Source: CAZXVW01 sp964644025 (lineage in GTDB: Bacteria > Acidobacteriota > Terriglobia > Bryobacterales > Bryobacteraceae). Taken from it: 10,471 nt of DNA. This document shows, in pieces, positions 1-7,152 of the stretch. The notes below the pieces were generated by a model, which had not been told where the DNA came from, did no database searches, and saw nothing but the letters and a program-made list of their open reading frames with translations. The position numbers and the translations under genes are program-made. The DNA lies in assembly GCA_964644025.1 (NCBI GenBank), contig CAZXVW010000153.1, positions 1-10,471 on the forward strand, in the 5' to 3' direction. The first letter of the stretch is position 1. Every line of letters begins with the position of its first letter.

Positions 1-644
1 CGGCGCTGGGATACAATGACGATCAACTTGCGGGGCGGTACCTGGACTATCTGTTGCAACGTCATTTGTATGACAAAGCGACTCAAATGTGGCGGCAACA
101 GTTGGGCGAACGGGCCGGCGATTACCGCCGCAACAACTACTTACTTGACGGGGGCTTCGAACAGGAGTGCACCGGCGCGGTTTTTGATTGGCGGGTAAGA
201 GAGATCGCCGGTGTCACCGTGGACCGGGACACGGAAATTGCCCGCGAGGGCCGTCGCTCGCTACGGGTGAAATTCGGCGGCGAGCGCAACGTGATTTATC
301 GCCACGTCTCGCAGTCGACCTACCTGCCTCCGGGCCGTTACCGGCTCAGCGCCTGGGCTCGCAGTGAGGGACTGACGACGGACCAGGGCGTCTACCTGCG
401 CGTTTACGACCGGGACGCTCCCCGGCGGCTGAATGTGGCTACCGCGCAAGTCCGGGACACGCAGGAGTGGCGCGAGTTGCGCGCGGACATCGTCGTACGG
501 CCGCCGGGATCGCTGGCCGTGGTCCAACTTTGCCGGGATGAGTCCCTGCGCATTGACAACAAGATCCGCGGCACGGTCTGGGTGGACGACGTTAAGCTGA
601 GGCGCGTGAAAGCGGAGGGTTATGCGAGCGAATACCATCGGTAG
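1..644 (+). CDS. C-terminal part of a surface-polysaccharide-associated protein with a carbohydrate-binding-like domain (5' truncated)
   Basis: The reading frame is open from base 3 to a TAG at 642-644, giving 213 visible residues; the start lies left of the window. The first 40 or so residues are helical and TPR-like (ending in ...KATQMWRQQLGE). They are followed by a beta-rich domain of about 150 residues that opens with an NNYLLDGGFEQ segment and ends with VWVDDVKLRRV. That opening and that 'WVDDV' ending are typical of CBM4/9-like, galactose-binding-type jelly rolls. In Acidobacteriota such domains often sit at the end of TPR proteins near O-antigen-ligase or exosortase-type polysaccharide genes; this is recalled family knowledge. 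A TTG at 54 could act as a start but would cut into the helical part, so I treat the gene as partial. The methyltransferase gene downstream is on the same strand after a 109 bp gap, consistent with an exopolysaccharide locus continuing to the left. No catalytic residues are visible and the exact function is unknown. Confidence 0.6.
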   Translation, partial: ALGYNDDQLAGRYLDYLLQRHLYDKATQMWRQQLGERAGDYRRNNYLLDGGFEQECTGAVFDWRVREIAGVTVDRDTEIAREGRRSLRVKFGGERNVIYRHVSQSTYLPPGRYRLSAWARSEGLTTDQGVYLRVYDRDAPRRLNVATAQVRDTQEWRELRADIVVRPPGSLAVVQLCRDESLRIDNKIRGTVWVDDVKLRRVKAEGYASEYHR

Positions 645-697
645 GCGGCTCGCTGGGCGAGAAGGCGCCGCCGGCAGTGTCTCCAACGGAAGCAACC

Positions 698-726
698 TTG
701 ACGGTGAGCTGGTACGCTGATCCTGT
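698..726 (+). promoter_or_regulatory. Weak sigma70-like promoter candidate before the methyltransferase
   Basis: TTGACG at 698-703 is a near-consensus -35 box. The hexamer 17 bp downstream, TCCTGT at 721-726, is a poor -10. A transcript would begin near 733, about 20 nt before the ATG at 754. The rest of the 109 bp gap (645-753) shows nothing else I recognise, so the gene may instead be transcribed by read-through from the upstream gene. Confidence 0.2.
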
Positions 727-753
727 GCCCGCTTGGGCGTTGCAAGAACAAAC

Positions 754-1437
754 ATGAGCCATCAGAACGTGGCCGGGCTATACCGCCAGCGGCGATCCGG
801 CCGGTGGATCGACCGCCTTTACCGGCTGCTCCGGCCGCCGGACCTGTTCCTCATGAACCCGGACGAGCAACTGCCGGTTCCGCTGGGCAAACATAATCTC
901 TACGTCGGCGGCGCCGGATCGTTGGTACCAGGGTTCGTGAACGTGGACCTGGTGATCTTACCCGGCGTCGATGTCGTCGGCGACGTCCAGCGGCTCCCGT
1001 TCCGCGACGGCGTTTTCGACCGCGCTGAATGCGACGCCGTGCTGGAGCATGTTCCGGACCCGCGGCAGGCGGTGCGGGAGATCACGCGGGTGCTGGCTCC
1101 GGGCGGCGTCGTTCACATCGTGACCCCGTTTTGCCACCCGTTCCACGAGTACCCGAAGGATTTCTGGCGGTTTTCCCTGGACGGCCTGCGGCAGCTTGCC
1201 GGCGGCCTGGAGGAGCTGCACGCCGGCTGGAGAACCGGGCCAACGGCGACGATGCTGGTTTTTGTCCTGGAATACGCGAAGCTGCTGCTTCCGTTTCGCG
1301 CCTGGCGGATCCTGGTGCACGGAGTCCTTGGCTGGATGCTGTTCCCGCTGCGTTATCTGGATCTCGTGTTGCTGCGATATCCGCGCTCCGGCCGAATCGG
1401 GAACCATTGTTTCCTGTGGCTGCGCAAACCCGGTTGA
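754..1437 (+). CDS. Class I SAM-dependent methyltransferase (Methyltransf_11 type)
   Basis: This 227-residue protein transfers a methyl group from S-adenosylmethionine to an unknown acceptor. The Rossmann-fold motifs run in order: a glycine-rich loop VGGAGS at residues 51-56, the ribose-binding acidic strand VNVDL at 62-66, GDVQRLPF at 76-83, the post-motif-II LEHV at 97-100, and the turn LAPGG at 114-118. Motif I lacks the usual preceding Asp/Glu. That pattern belongs to a subgroup found in glycan and polysaccharide clusters, in which the sequence reads 'G-GGS--PG--NVDL'. The C-terminal part (about residues 166-208) is strongly hydrophobic and may attach to the membrane. The frame extends upstream to a TTG at 733, but I choose the ATG at 754. 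Neither start has a clear Shine-Dalgarno sequence. The gene follows the carbohydrate-binding-domain gene on the same strand, which suggests a role in modifying a surface glycan or lipid-linked sugar. The substrate cannot be read from the sequence. Confidence 0.8.
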   Translation: MSHQNVAGLYRQRRSGRWIDRLYRLLRPPDLFLMNPDEQLPVPLGKHNLYVGGAGSLVPGFVNVDLVILPGVDVVGDVQRLPFRDGVFDRAECDAVLEHVPDPRQAVREITRVLAPGGVVHIVTPFCHPFHEYPKDFWRFSLDGLRQLAGGLEELHAGWRTGPTATMLVFVLEYAKLLLPFRAWRILVHGVLGWMLFPLRYLDLVLLRYPRSGRIGNHCFLWLRKPG

Positions 1438-1466
1438 GGGACTCGGCCGGCGGTTCTCGGAAGCAG

Positions 1467-1482
1467 GCCGCCGCCCGGCGGC
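1467..1482. terminator. GC hairpin between convergent genes
   Basis: GCCGCC (1467-1472) and GGCGGC (1477-1482) form a perfect 6 bp stem around a GCCC loop. It lies in the 86 bp gap between the converging ends of the methyltransferase and sulfatase genes. No T-run follows on either strand, so this is at most a weak or Rho-assisted bidirectional terminator, and GC-rich DNA produces such stems by chance. Confidence 0.3.
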
Positions 1483-1523
1483 ACGAAGGCTTCAAGACGG
1501 CGGTATCCGCTCACCGGAACTTC

Positions 1524-3083
1524 CTATTTCTTCGTGTTGGCGCGGGTACTGACCTGTAACTGGCCCAGCCGTTCGGCCTTGTTCCGCTTGGCCTGGTCCT
1601 GCTGCTTCGTTTCTCCAGGGTTGTGATACCAAGGGTGATCAACGTGCGCCTGGCTCATGATGGTTTCGATGCGGCGCACCACGTTCGGATAGAACGCCGC
1701 CAGGTTCCGGTCACAGTAGGTATCCTCGCCGATCAGGAACAGTTCGACTGGCTTGGACGGATGCGGCCGGTAGGCCTTCCAAGGTCCCATGCGGACCGCC
1801 TGCTCATCGCGCTTCTCCCAGTACATGTAAGGGCGGCGGGGGAAATCGCACGGGCGATTCTCCAGCACAGGGACCAGGCTGAGACCGTCGATCCGGTGAT
1901 GGATCGTGACGCCTGCCAGTTCGGCGACCGTGGGGAAGATGTCCACTAGCCAGACGGGCTCGGCGGAGATCGCCGGGCGGATCTTGCCCGCCCAGTGAAC
2001 GAAGAAGGGAACCCGGATACCGCCTTCGAGCGCCGAAAATTTACCGCCGCGGAACGGACCTTTGTTGCGGAAGAAGGGATCGTCAGGCCAGTTGGTCCGG
2101 GCGTTGCCACGGCCGAAATAACCGCACTGGGAATAGCCGTTGTCGGAAGCGAAGAAGATGATCGTGTTTTCATACACGCCCAACTGTTTCAGCAAACCGG
2201 TCAACTGGCCGGTGAAGCGGTCCAGGCGGCGGATCATGGCGGCCCACTCCTTGTGCTTGAGCGAGGGGTAATCGCTCCGGTCCTTCAGGTCGCCGAGGTT
2301 GTCGATGATCGTCGGCCCGTGGGGCAACTGGGTGGCGAAGTAGAGAAAGAAAGGCCCGTCTTTGTGCTGTCGGACGAACCGGATGGCGGCCTGTTCAATC
2401 AGCGCTTCAGAGTACTTCACCTGACGCGGATCCTTGACGCCGGGCGGAATCAGGTTGCCCTTGGCATCGTACCGGTTCATCACGGACGGGTCGGGATGAG
2501 CCGCGCTATTGTAACGGTACAACCGCTCCATGTCGAAGCCGTAGTTTTCCGGCAGCGGAATCTTCTTACCGTTTTCGTAAAGGTAGTTCGGAAAATAGGT
2601 ATGGGCCCTCGCCTGATCGTAGTAGCCGAACGAGTAATCGAAGCCCTGCTTGTCCGGCGTGCCGGGCGTTCCGGGAAGGCCGATTCCCCACTTGCCCACC
2701 ATGCAGGTGGCGTAACCGGCCTGTTTCAGGATTTCGGCCATGGTGATATCTTCCGCCCGCAGATGGTCCTGGCCGCGGGCGCTGGAGTTGGCGCGGATCG
2801 AGGCGTGCCCGGTGTGGAGGCCGGTCATGAGCGTGCCGCGCGAGGGGGCGCACTCCGGCGCGCCGGCGTAAGACTGGGTGAAGCGGAGGCCCTGGCGGGC
2901 CAGCCGGTCCAGGTTTGGGGTCGAGAACCTGGTTTGGCCATAAATGCCGAGGTCGCGGTAGCTCATATCATCGGCCAGGAGAATGACGATGTTGGGCTTC
3001 GCCGCCGCCAGGAGTCCAGCGGAGCCGAGCAGCGCAGTAAAAGCGAACAAGGCTAGAATACGAGTTTTCAGCCGGGTGTTCAT
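1524..3083 (-). CDS. Secreted S1-family sulfatase (arylsulfatase type, Cys-type formylglycine motif)
   Basis: This 519-residue hydrolase cleaves sulfate esters in the periplasm or outside the cell. Residues 1-27 form a Sec signal peptide (basic start, hydrophobic core, AAA before the mature end). Metal-binding D38-D39 sit in the LADDM strand. The sulfatase signature CAPSR at residues 78-82 contains C78, the residue oxidised to formylglycine by an FGE. K131 lies in GKWGIG, H255 in LPHGP, metal-binding D314-N315 in SDNGY, and K348 in RGGK, before EGGIRVPF. The C-terminal half ends with the usual small domain (YWEKRDEQAVRMGPWKAYR). Length and domain order are normal for the family. The usual GKWHLG motif here has Gly at 133 where a His is common. 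The substrate is unknown, perhaps sulfated polysaccharide. An FGE-type domain is encoded at the right edge of the window. The ATG at 3081-3083 is chosen because the signal peptide starts there; there is no clear Shine-Dalgarno sequence. Confidence 0.93.
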   Translation of the reverse strand: MNTRLKTRILALFAFTALLGSAGLLAAAKPNIVILLADDMSYRDLGIYGQTRFSTPNLDRLARQGLRFTQSYAGAPECAPSRGTLMTGLHTGHASIRANSSARGQDHLRAEDITMAEILKQAGYATCMVGKWGIGLPGTPGTPDKQGFDYSFGYYDQARAHTYFPNYLYENGKKIPLPENYGFDMERLYRYNSAAHPDPSVMNRYDAKGNLIPPGVKDPRQVKYSEALIEQAAIRFVRQHKDGPFFLYFATQLPHGPTIIDNLGDLKDRSDYPSLKHKEWAAMIRRLDRFTGQLTGLLKQLGVYENTIIFFASDNGYSQCGYFGRGNARTNWPDDPFFRNKGPFRGGKFSALEGGIRVPFFVHWAGKIRPAISAEPVWLVDIFPTVAELAGVTIHHRIDGLSLVPVLENRPCDFPRRPYMYWEKRDEQAVRMGPWKAYRPHPSKPVELFLIGEDTYCDRNLAAFYPNVVRRIETIMSQAHVDHPWYHNPGETKQQDQAKRNKAERLGQLQVSTRANTKK

Positions 3084-3092
3084 ACGGAAGTA

Positions 3093-3098
3093 ATCGTA
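3093..3098 (-). promoter_or_regulatory. -10-like hexamer for the sulfatase gene
   Basis: On the minus strand TACGAT lies 9 nt upstream of the sulfatase ATG. A transcript from it would have almost no leader, which fits the missing ribosome binding site. I see no recognisable -35 box at 16-18 bp spacing, so this is tentative. Confidence 0.3.
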
Positions 3099-3109
3099 CC
3101 GGATCGGCC

Positions 3110-3115
3110 TACAAT
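3110..3115 (+). promoter_or_regulatory. -10 hexamer for the propeller lipoprotein gene
   Basis: TACAAT matches five of six consensus -10 positions and would start transcription near 3122, ahead of the Shine-Dalgarno sequence at 3139-3146. It lies 11 bp from the opposing TACGAT hexamer, so the two genes appear to share a compact divergent promoter. There is no good -35 box. Confidence 0.4.
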
Positions 3116-3138
3116 CTTGCTACCGGGAGCACGCCGGC

Positions 3139-3146
3139 GGAGGAGG
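3139..3146 (+). promoter_or_regulatory. Strong ribosome binding site that fixes a GTG start
   Basis: GGAGGAGG ends 5 nt before the GTG at 3152. This supports the GTG as the real start of the lipoprotein gene and places the basic start of its signal peptide at residue 1. Confidence 0.75.
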
Positions 3147-3151
3147 CAACA

Positions 3152-4234
3152 GTGCGGAAACGTTTTTGGCGCGCCTGTCTGGCAGCCGCGGCGGTGAGCC
3201 TGCTCGCGGCTTGTGGAGGCGGGAAGCAAACCAGCTCGAACGATATCGGCCTGTGGACGGACACGAATTATCCGTCCTACATTCACCGGGTGACTTACTT
3301 CGGCCAGCGCGCCGACTGGTCTCACGACGGCAAGCGCATCCTGTTCGTCGAAAAGACGTACGGCGACGTCTACGAGGTAGAGCTGGCCACCGGGATCATC
3401 CGCCCGATGACGCATCACTATTACCACAACGGCTATACCCGCGCCCTCTACCTGAGCAACGGGGACATCCTGCTTTCCGGCTCCCGCACGTTTGACCCGG
3501 AGAACCCTGGTCCGGCACGCCACAAGACCGCCGAGCTGTGGGTGTTGAGCCAGAAGCTTGACGGGCCGCCAGTGGCGCTCGGCACGTTCTGTTCGGAAGG
3601 CCCGGCGGTTTCCCGGACCAGGCTACATATTGCCTGGACGATCGACCACGACAATTACCCGGACAAGCTCCCCGAGCACACCTCTCAGATTTGGGTGGCT
3701 GACATTGACTATTCGGGCGGCACGCCCCGGCTGGCGAACAAGAAGCTAGTGCTGGATAGCCGGAAAGTCAACTACGGGGGAAACTTCGAAACGCAGAACT
3801 TCGTTCCGCCGGACGAGTCCCGGCTGACTTTCTCGGCCTATGGCTACCAGGGCACTGAGGTCATGATGCTGGACCTGAAGACCGGTGAAGTCAGCAACAT
3901 GTCCCAGGCGCCGGGCCAATACGATGAGCCGGAGGGCATTTACCCGGATGGCAGACACACGCTGGTTGAGTGCGACCGGCACGCCAAGGGTAAGGGTTCC
4001 GGCTATGTTGAGCTTTGGAAGCTCACCCTCGACGGCAGCGGCCGCTACCAGCGCATCACGTATTTTGACGAAGGGGGCGTTTACAAGGCAAGCAATCCGG
4101 TGGTCAGCGACGACGGGCGCTATATCGCCTTCCAGGTTCCCAGGGCGGGCGAGCGAGCCGGCGTCGGGCACGGCATTTACGTTCTCGATTTGCGGGCGGC
4201 CGGCCGCGGCGTGATCCAGACAGAGACACGATAG
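3152..4234 (+). CDS. Lipoprotein with a TolB/PD40-like beta-propeller
   Basis: The 360-residue product starts at a GTG backed by a strong Shine-Dalgarno sequence. Residues 1-20 are a lipoprotein signal (MRKRFWR start, hydrophobic stretch) ending in the lipobox LLAAC, with C21 the lipidated residue, followed by a Gly-rich linker. The rest consists of about six repeated segments of the PD40 type, each with a 'D-G-R/K-I-F' turn and a closing 'V-D-L' strand. Examples are WSHDGKRILF (55-64), LSNGDILLSG (101-110), PPDESRLTFSA (219-229), YPDGRHTLVE (264-273) and VSDDGRYIAFQ (318-328). That pattern fits a six-bladed propeller like the one in TolB. Such proteins bind ligands or partner proteins at the membrane; no catalytic motif is visible. 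The gene diverges from the sulfatase gene across only 68 bp, so the two may be co-regulated. The partner and ligand are unknown. Confidence 0.75.
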   Translation: MRKRFWRACLAAAAVSLLAACGGGKQTSSNDIGLWTDTNYPSYIHRVTYFGQRADWSHDGKRILFVEKTYGDVYEVELATGIIRPMTHHYYHNGYTRALYLSNGDILLSGSRTFDPENPGPARHKTAELWVLSQKLDGPPVALGTFCSEGPAVSRTRLHIAWTIDHDNYPDKLPEHTSQIWVADIDYSGGTPRLANKKLVLDSRKVNYGGNFETQNFVPPDESRLTFSAYGYQGTEVMMLDLKTGEVSNMSQAPGQYDEPEGIYPDGRHTLVECDRHAKGKGSGYVELWKLTLDGSGRYQRITYFDEGGVYKASNPVVSDDGRYIAFQVPRAGERAGVGHGIYVLDLRAAGRGVIQTETR

Positions 4235-4320
4235 AGCTGACGATCAAGACCTCCACCCCGAACCAGGGCGCCGGGGCCGCACCAGCTACTTTCCGGGAGG
4301 GGAGAAGAAGGGCCGCGTTT

Positions 4321-4366
4321 GCCGAACAAGCCGGGGGTCCGAGCCTCTATCACAGGGAAGTTCGGC
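4321..4366. repeat. Spaced inverted repeat in the 219 bp gap before the molybdenum hydroxylase operon
   Basis: GCCGAAC at 4321-4327 and GTTCGGC at 4360-4366 are perfect inverted arms separated by 32 nt. They could fold into a long-loop hairpin after the lipoprotein gene or mark an operator, but there is no T-run and 7 bp arms can arise by chance. The remainder of 4235-4453 shows no gene or riboswitch fold that I recognise. Confidence 0.25.
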
Positions 4367-4415
4367 GTCTGCCGGTCGCGACGTTTTGATCTACGGCTTT
4401 GAGGCCGCCAGGTTG

Positions 4416-4447
4416 TATCATTAAGCAATCGAGGAATCGCCTGGAGG
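4416..4447 (+). promoter_or_regulatory. -10-like hexamer and Shine-Dalgarno sequence for the molybdenum hydroxylase operon
   Basis: TATCAT at 4416-4421 lies in a short AT-rich stretch and could be a -10 box, though no -35 box is properly spaced. GGAGG at 4443-4447 ends 6 nt before the GTG at 4454. The ribosome binding site is convincing and decides the GTG start; the promoter is tentative. Confidence 0.45.
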
Positions 4448-4453
4448 CAGGCC

Positions 4454-4951
4454 GTGGATGTCACCATCAAGCTAACAGTCAACGGAAAGCAACGAAGCGT
4501 GAAGACCGACCCGGAACGCTCCCTGCTAGAGGTGCTCCGGGAAGAGCTGCAGCTCACCGGAGCGAAGTACGGCTGCGGGGAGGGTCTGTGCGGAGCCTGC
4601 ACGGTGCTGATCGACGGCGAACCCACAGCGTCGTGCAGCACGCCGGTTGCCGCGGCCGAAGGGAAAAGGATCGTCACCATCGAGGGGCTTGCCGAAGGGG
4701 AAAAGCTGCACCCGGTTCAGCAAGCTTTCCTGGATGAGCAGGCGATACAGTGCGGATACTGCACGCCGGGAATGATTCTGAGGGCGGTGGCGCTGCTCGA
4801 AAACAACCCCCGTCCGAGCGATTCGGAGATCATCGGATGGATGAACAGAAACCTTTGCCGTTGCTCGATCTACCCGGCTCTCGTGGCGGCGGTGCGCCGG
4901 GCCGCGCGGATGATGACGGCCGGAGGCACGGAGGTGAAGGCCCATGGCTGA
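4454..4951 (+). CDS. Molybdenum hydroxylase [2Fe-2S] small subunit (IorA/CoxS/NdhS-like)
   Basis: This 165-residue electron-transfer subunit passes electrons from the molybdenum site to an outside acceptor through two iron-sulfur clusters. The N-terminal plant-ferredoxin-like cluster is bound by C41, C46, C49 (in YGCGEGLCGACT) and C61. The second cluster, in the helical C-terminal domain, is bound by C100 and C103 (QCGYCTPGM) and C135 and C137 (NLCRCSIYP). All eight ligands are present and the length is normal. The GTG start has a Shine-Dalgarno sequence 6 nt upstream. The 3' end overlaps the large-subunit gene by 8 nt, so the two are translationally linked. The subunit has no signal of its own; in related two-subunit enzymes it is carried out folded with the Tat-targeted partner, and I infer the same here. 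The closest family members act on N-heterocycles or aldehydes; the substrate cannot be told from this subunit. Confidence 0.95.
   Translation: MDVTIKLTVNGKQRSVKTDPERSLLEVLREELQLTGAKYGCGEGLCGACTVLIDGEPTASCSTPVAAAEGKRIVTIEGLAEGEKLHPVQQAFLDEQAIQCGYCTPGMILRAVALLENNPRPSDSEIIGWMNRNLCRCSIYPALVAAVRRAARMMTAGGTEVKAHG
4930..4937 (+). promoter_or_regulatory. Near-perfect Shine-Dalgarno sequence for the molybdopterin subunit
   Basis: GGAGGTGA complements the 16S rRNA 3' end over eight bases and ends 6 nt before the ATG at 4944. It lies inside the small-subunit gene and supports an 8 nt overlapping start, which couples translation of the two subunits. Confidence 0.8.
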
Positions 4952-7109
4952 TAACATTGACGCCAAGGCAACATCCGAGGCCGGACGCTATGAGCCTGAC
5001 AGAAAGCGCTCCTGGGCTGCCGGGCTGGACCGGCGGGAGTTTCTGGAAGTCGCCGGCACCGGGTTACTGATCACCATCACGGGCGTCCGCGCGGTTGCCC
5101 AGCGCCGGTCTGGTCTGCGCGGTGCGCGCACGGTGGAGGCCCGGCTTCATGTTGGGGAAGACGGCGCCGTCACCGTGCTGACGAGCAAAGTGGAAGCCGG
5201 CCAGGGAGCGCGAACCCAGATCACGCAAGCAGCCGCGGAGGAGATGAAGCTGCCGGTGGCGAAGGTGCGTCTGATAATGGCCGACACGGCCGTGGTTCCA
5301 GACGACGGTCCGACAGTGGGCAGCCGGACGACGCCGACGACCATCCCACCGGTTCGCCGGGCCGCGGCGGCGGCTCGCGAGATCCTGATTGCCGCTGCCG
5401 CGAAGCAGTGGGGCGTCGAACGCGACAAGGTGGAGGTTCGCGACGGCGCCGCCATCGAGCGTAACGGCGGCCGGCGTCTCAGCTACGCCGAGCTGGCCCG
5501 GTCCGCCGCTCCGGCCAATGCTTTCGCGGGCGCCATTCCGCCGGATGTCACCGTCACCCGGGTCACTGAATGGAAGGTGCTGGGTACACCGGTGCCGAAG
5601 ATCGACGCCAGGGCCCTGGTCACCGGCGCCCATCGCTTCCCCTCCGACATCATGCGCCCCGGCATGCTTTATGGCAAGGTGCTGCGGCCGCCGTCTTTCG
5701 GAGCGACACTGGCCGCGATCGACCTGACACCGGCCCGAAAGATAGAGGGAGTCACTGTAGTCCGCGAGGAAAACTTCGTGGGCTGCGCCGCTCCGAGCTC
5801 CCGGCGCGCGCGGAAGGCCGTGGAAGCGATTGCCCCGACCGCCCGCTGGGAAACCACCGACCAACCTTCCAGCGAGGAACTGTTCTCCTACTTGAAGGAA
5901 CACGCCCTTACGAAAGGCTCCGGCGGGGGCGGGCCCCGCACGCAGACGAAGGGGTCCGTTGAGGAAGCACTCGCGGGCGCCCGGCGCGTGGTGCGCGCCA
6001 CTTACAAAGTCGCTTACATTCAGCACGTCCCCCTGGAACCGCGAGCGGCCGTGGCGGAATGGGAAGACGGCCGGCTCACCGTCCGCACGGGCACCCAGTG
6101 TCCGAACCGGGTGCGCCGGGAAGTGGCCGCTGCTTTTCACCTGGACCCGGACAAGGTCCGGATTATCGTGCCCGACACCGGTGGCGGCTTTGGGGGCAAG
6201 CATACCGGGGAGGTGGCCATTGAGGCAGCCCGGCTGGCCAGAGAAGCGGGCCGGCCGGTCTCTGTCCGCTGGACGCGGCAGGAAGAATTCACCTGGGCCT
6301 ACTTCCGTCCCGCGGGACTGTTCGAAATGCGGGCCGGCCTCGGCACCAATGGCATGATTACGGCCTGGGAGTATACCTGTTACAACACGGGGAGCGCCGC
6401 GCTGGAAGCGCCATATAAGATCCCGAATACGAAAACCAGCTACGTGCCCTGCCGGGCTCCTTTGCGGCAAGGCTCCTACCGGGCGATTGCCGCCACCGCA
6501 AACAACTTCGCCCGCGAGGCGTTCATAGACGAGCTGGCCGTAGCCGCCGGCGCGGACCCGGTGGAGTTCCGGCTGGCGAACACTGACGACGAGCGCCTGC
6601 GGGCGGTGATCGAGACCGCCGCCCGGCGTTTCCGGTGGAAAGAGCGGAAGCGGAACCGCAAGCCGGGCGTCGGGATCGGGATCGCCGCGGGCCATGAAAA
6701 AGGCTCCTACGTGGCCTGCTGCGTCGAAGTGGCGACCGATTCCGTCCGCGGCTCGATCCAGGTGCGCCAGGTGTGCGAGGCCTTCGAATGCGGCGCCATT
6801 CAGAACCCGGTCAACCTGCGCTCCCAGGTCGAAGGCTGCATCATCATGGGGCTCGGCGGGGCACTCACCGAAGAGATCCGGTTCCGCAACGGCCGCATCC
6901 TGAACGGGAGCCTGGCGGAATATCACGTGCCGCGTTTCGCCGACACGCCGCCGATTGAGATCGTGCTGATGAACCGGCCGGACGTGCCTTCGGTAGGAGC
7001 CGGCGAGACACCGATCATCGCCATTGCTCCGGCGATTGCCAGCGCCGTGTTCGACGCTGCCGGCGTCCGTGTTCGCTCGATGCCGGTGCGGTTGCCGGCG
7101 ACGGCGTAA
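4944..7109 (+). CDS. Tat-exported molybdopterin-binding subunit of a xanthine dehydrogenase-family oxidoreductase (IorB/NicB-like)
   Basis: This 721-residue catalytic subunit hydroxylates a substrate at a molybdenum-cytosine-dinucleotide-type centre. A twin-arginine motif, DRREFL (residues 29-34), precedes a hydrophobic stretch (36-50), so the folded enzyme is probably exported to the periplasm. The first molybdopterin domain has the VEAGQGARTQ loop (83-92), and the a/b hammerhead starts around 215 (TPVPKIDARALVTG). Then come GGGFGGK (413-419), the active-site loop GSYRAIAAT (510-518), QNPVNLRSQVEG (620-631), and VGAGETP (684-690). E688 there is the probable catalytic base. The protein is full length for the single-chain IorB/NicB-like group but has no C-terminal cytochrome c domain. 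There is no FAD subunit, cytochrome gene or XdhC-type maturation gene beside it, so its electron acceptor and insertion factor must be encoded elsewhere. Isoquinoline, nicotinate and aldehyde substrates are all possible. Confidence 0.92.
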   Translation: MADNIDAKATSEAGRYEPDRKRSWAAGLDRREFLEVAGTGLLITITGVRAVAQRRSGLRGARTVEARLHVGEDGAVTVLTSKVEAGQGARTQITQAAAEEMKLPVAKVRLIMADTAVVPDDGPTVGSRTTPTTIPPVRRAAAAAREILIAAAAKQWGVERDKVEVRDGAAIERNGGRRLSYAELARSAAPANAFAGAIPPDVTVTRVTEWKVLGTPVPKIDARALVTGAHRFPSDIMRPGMLYGKVLRPPSFGATLAAIDLTPARKIEGVTVVREENFVGCAAPSSRRARKAVEAIAPTARWETTDQPSSEELFSYLKEHALTKGSGGGGPRTQTKGSVEEALAGARRVVRATYKVAYIQHVPLEPRAAVAEWEDGRLTVRTGTQCPNRVRREVAAAFHLDPDKVRIIVPDTGGGFGGKHTGEVAIEAARLAREAGRPVSVRWTRQEEFTWAYFRPAGLFEMRAGLGTNGMITAWEYTCYNTGSAALEAPYKIPNTKTSYVPCRAPLRQGSYRAIAATANNFAREAFIDELAVAAGADPVEFRLANTDDERLRAVIETAARRFRWKERKRNRKPGVGIGIAAGHEKGSYVACCVEVATDSVRGSIQVRQVCEAFECGAIQNPVNLRSQVEGCIIMGLGGALTEEIRFRNGRILNGSLAEYHVPRFADTPPIEIVLMNRPDVPSVGAGETPIIAIAPAIASAVFDAAGVRVRSMPVRLPATA

Positions 7110-7136
7110 TCTGGAGCCCCGCGGGCGGCGGCCTCG

Positions 7137-7151
7137 GGTGGTGAATCCACC
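7137..7151. terminator. Small hairpin between convergent genes
   Basis: GGTGG (7137-7141) and CCACC (7147-7151) flank a TGAAT loop in the 43 bp gap between two gene ends that face each other. The stem is only 5 bp and lacks a T-run, so a terminator role is uncertain. Confidence 0.25.
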
Positions 7152-7152
7152 G

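Noticed and set aside
1995..3056. Open frame of 353 codons on the plus strand, opposite the sulfatase
   Set aside because: No domain, no signal and no ribosome site. It is a shadow of the sulfatase codon pattern.
4235..4453. Molybdenum-cofactor riboswitch before the molybdenum hydroxylase operon
   Set aside because: I could find only one spaced 7 bp inverted repeat and not the nested stems expected of the Moco element. A covariance-model search would be decisive.
4177..4680. Minus-strand frame covering the gap before the molybdenum hydroxylase operon
   Set aside because: It overlaps the well-supported small subunit and the end of the lipoprotein gene, has no family likeness, and the gap part could not be matched to any remnant gene.
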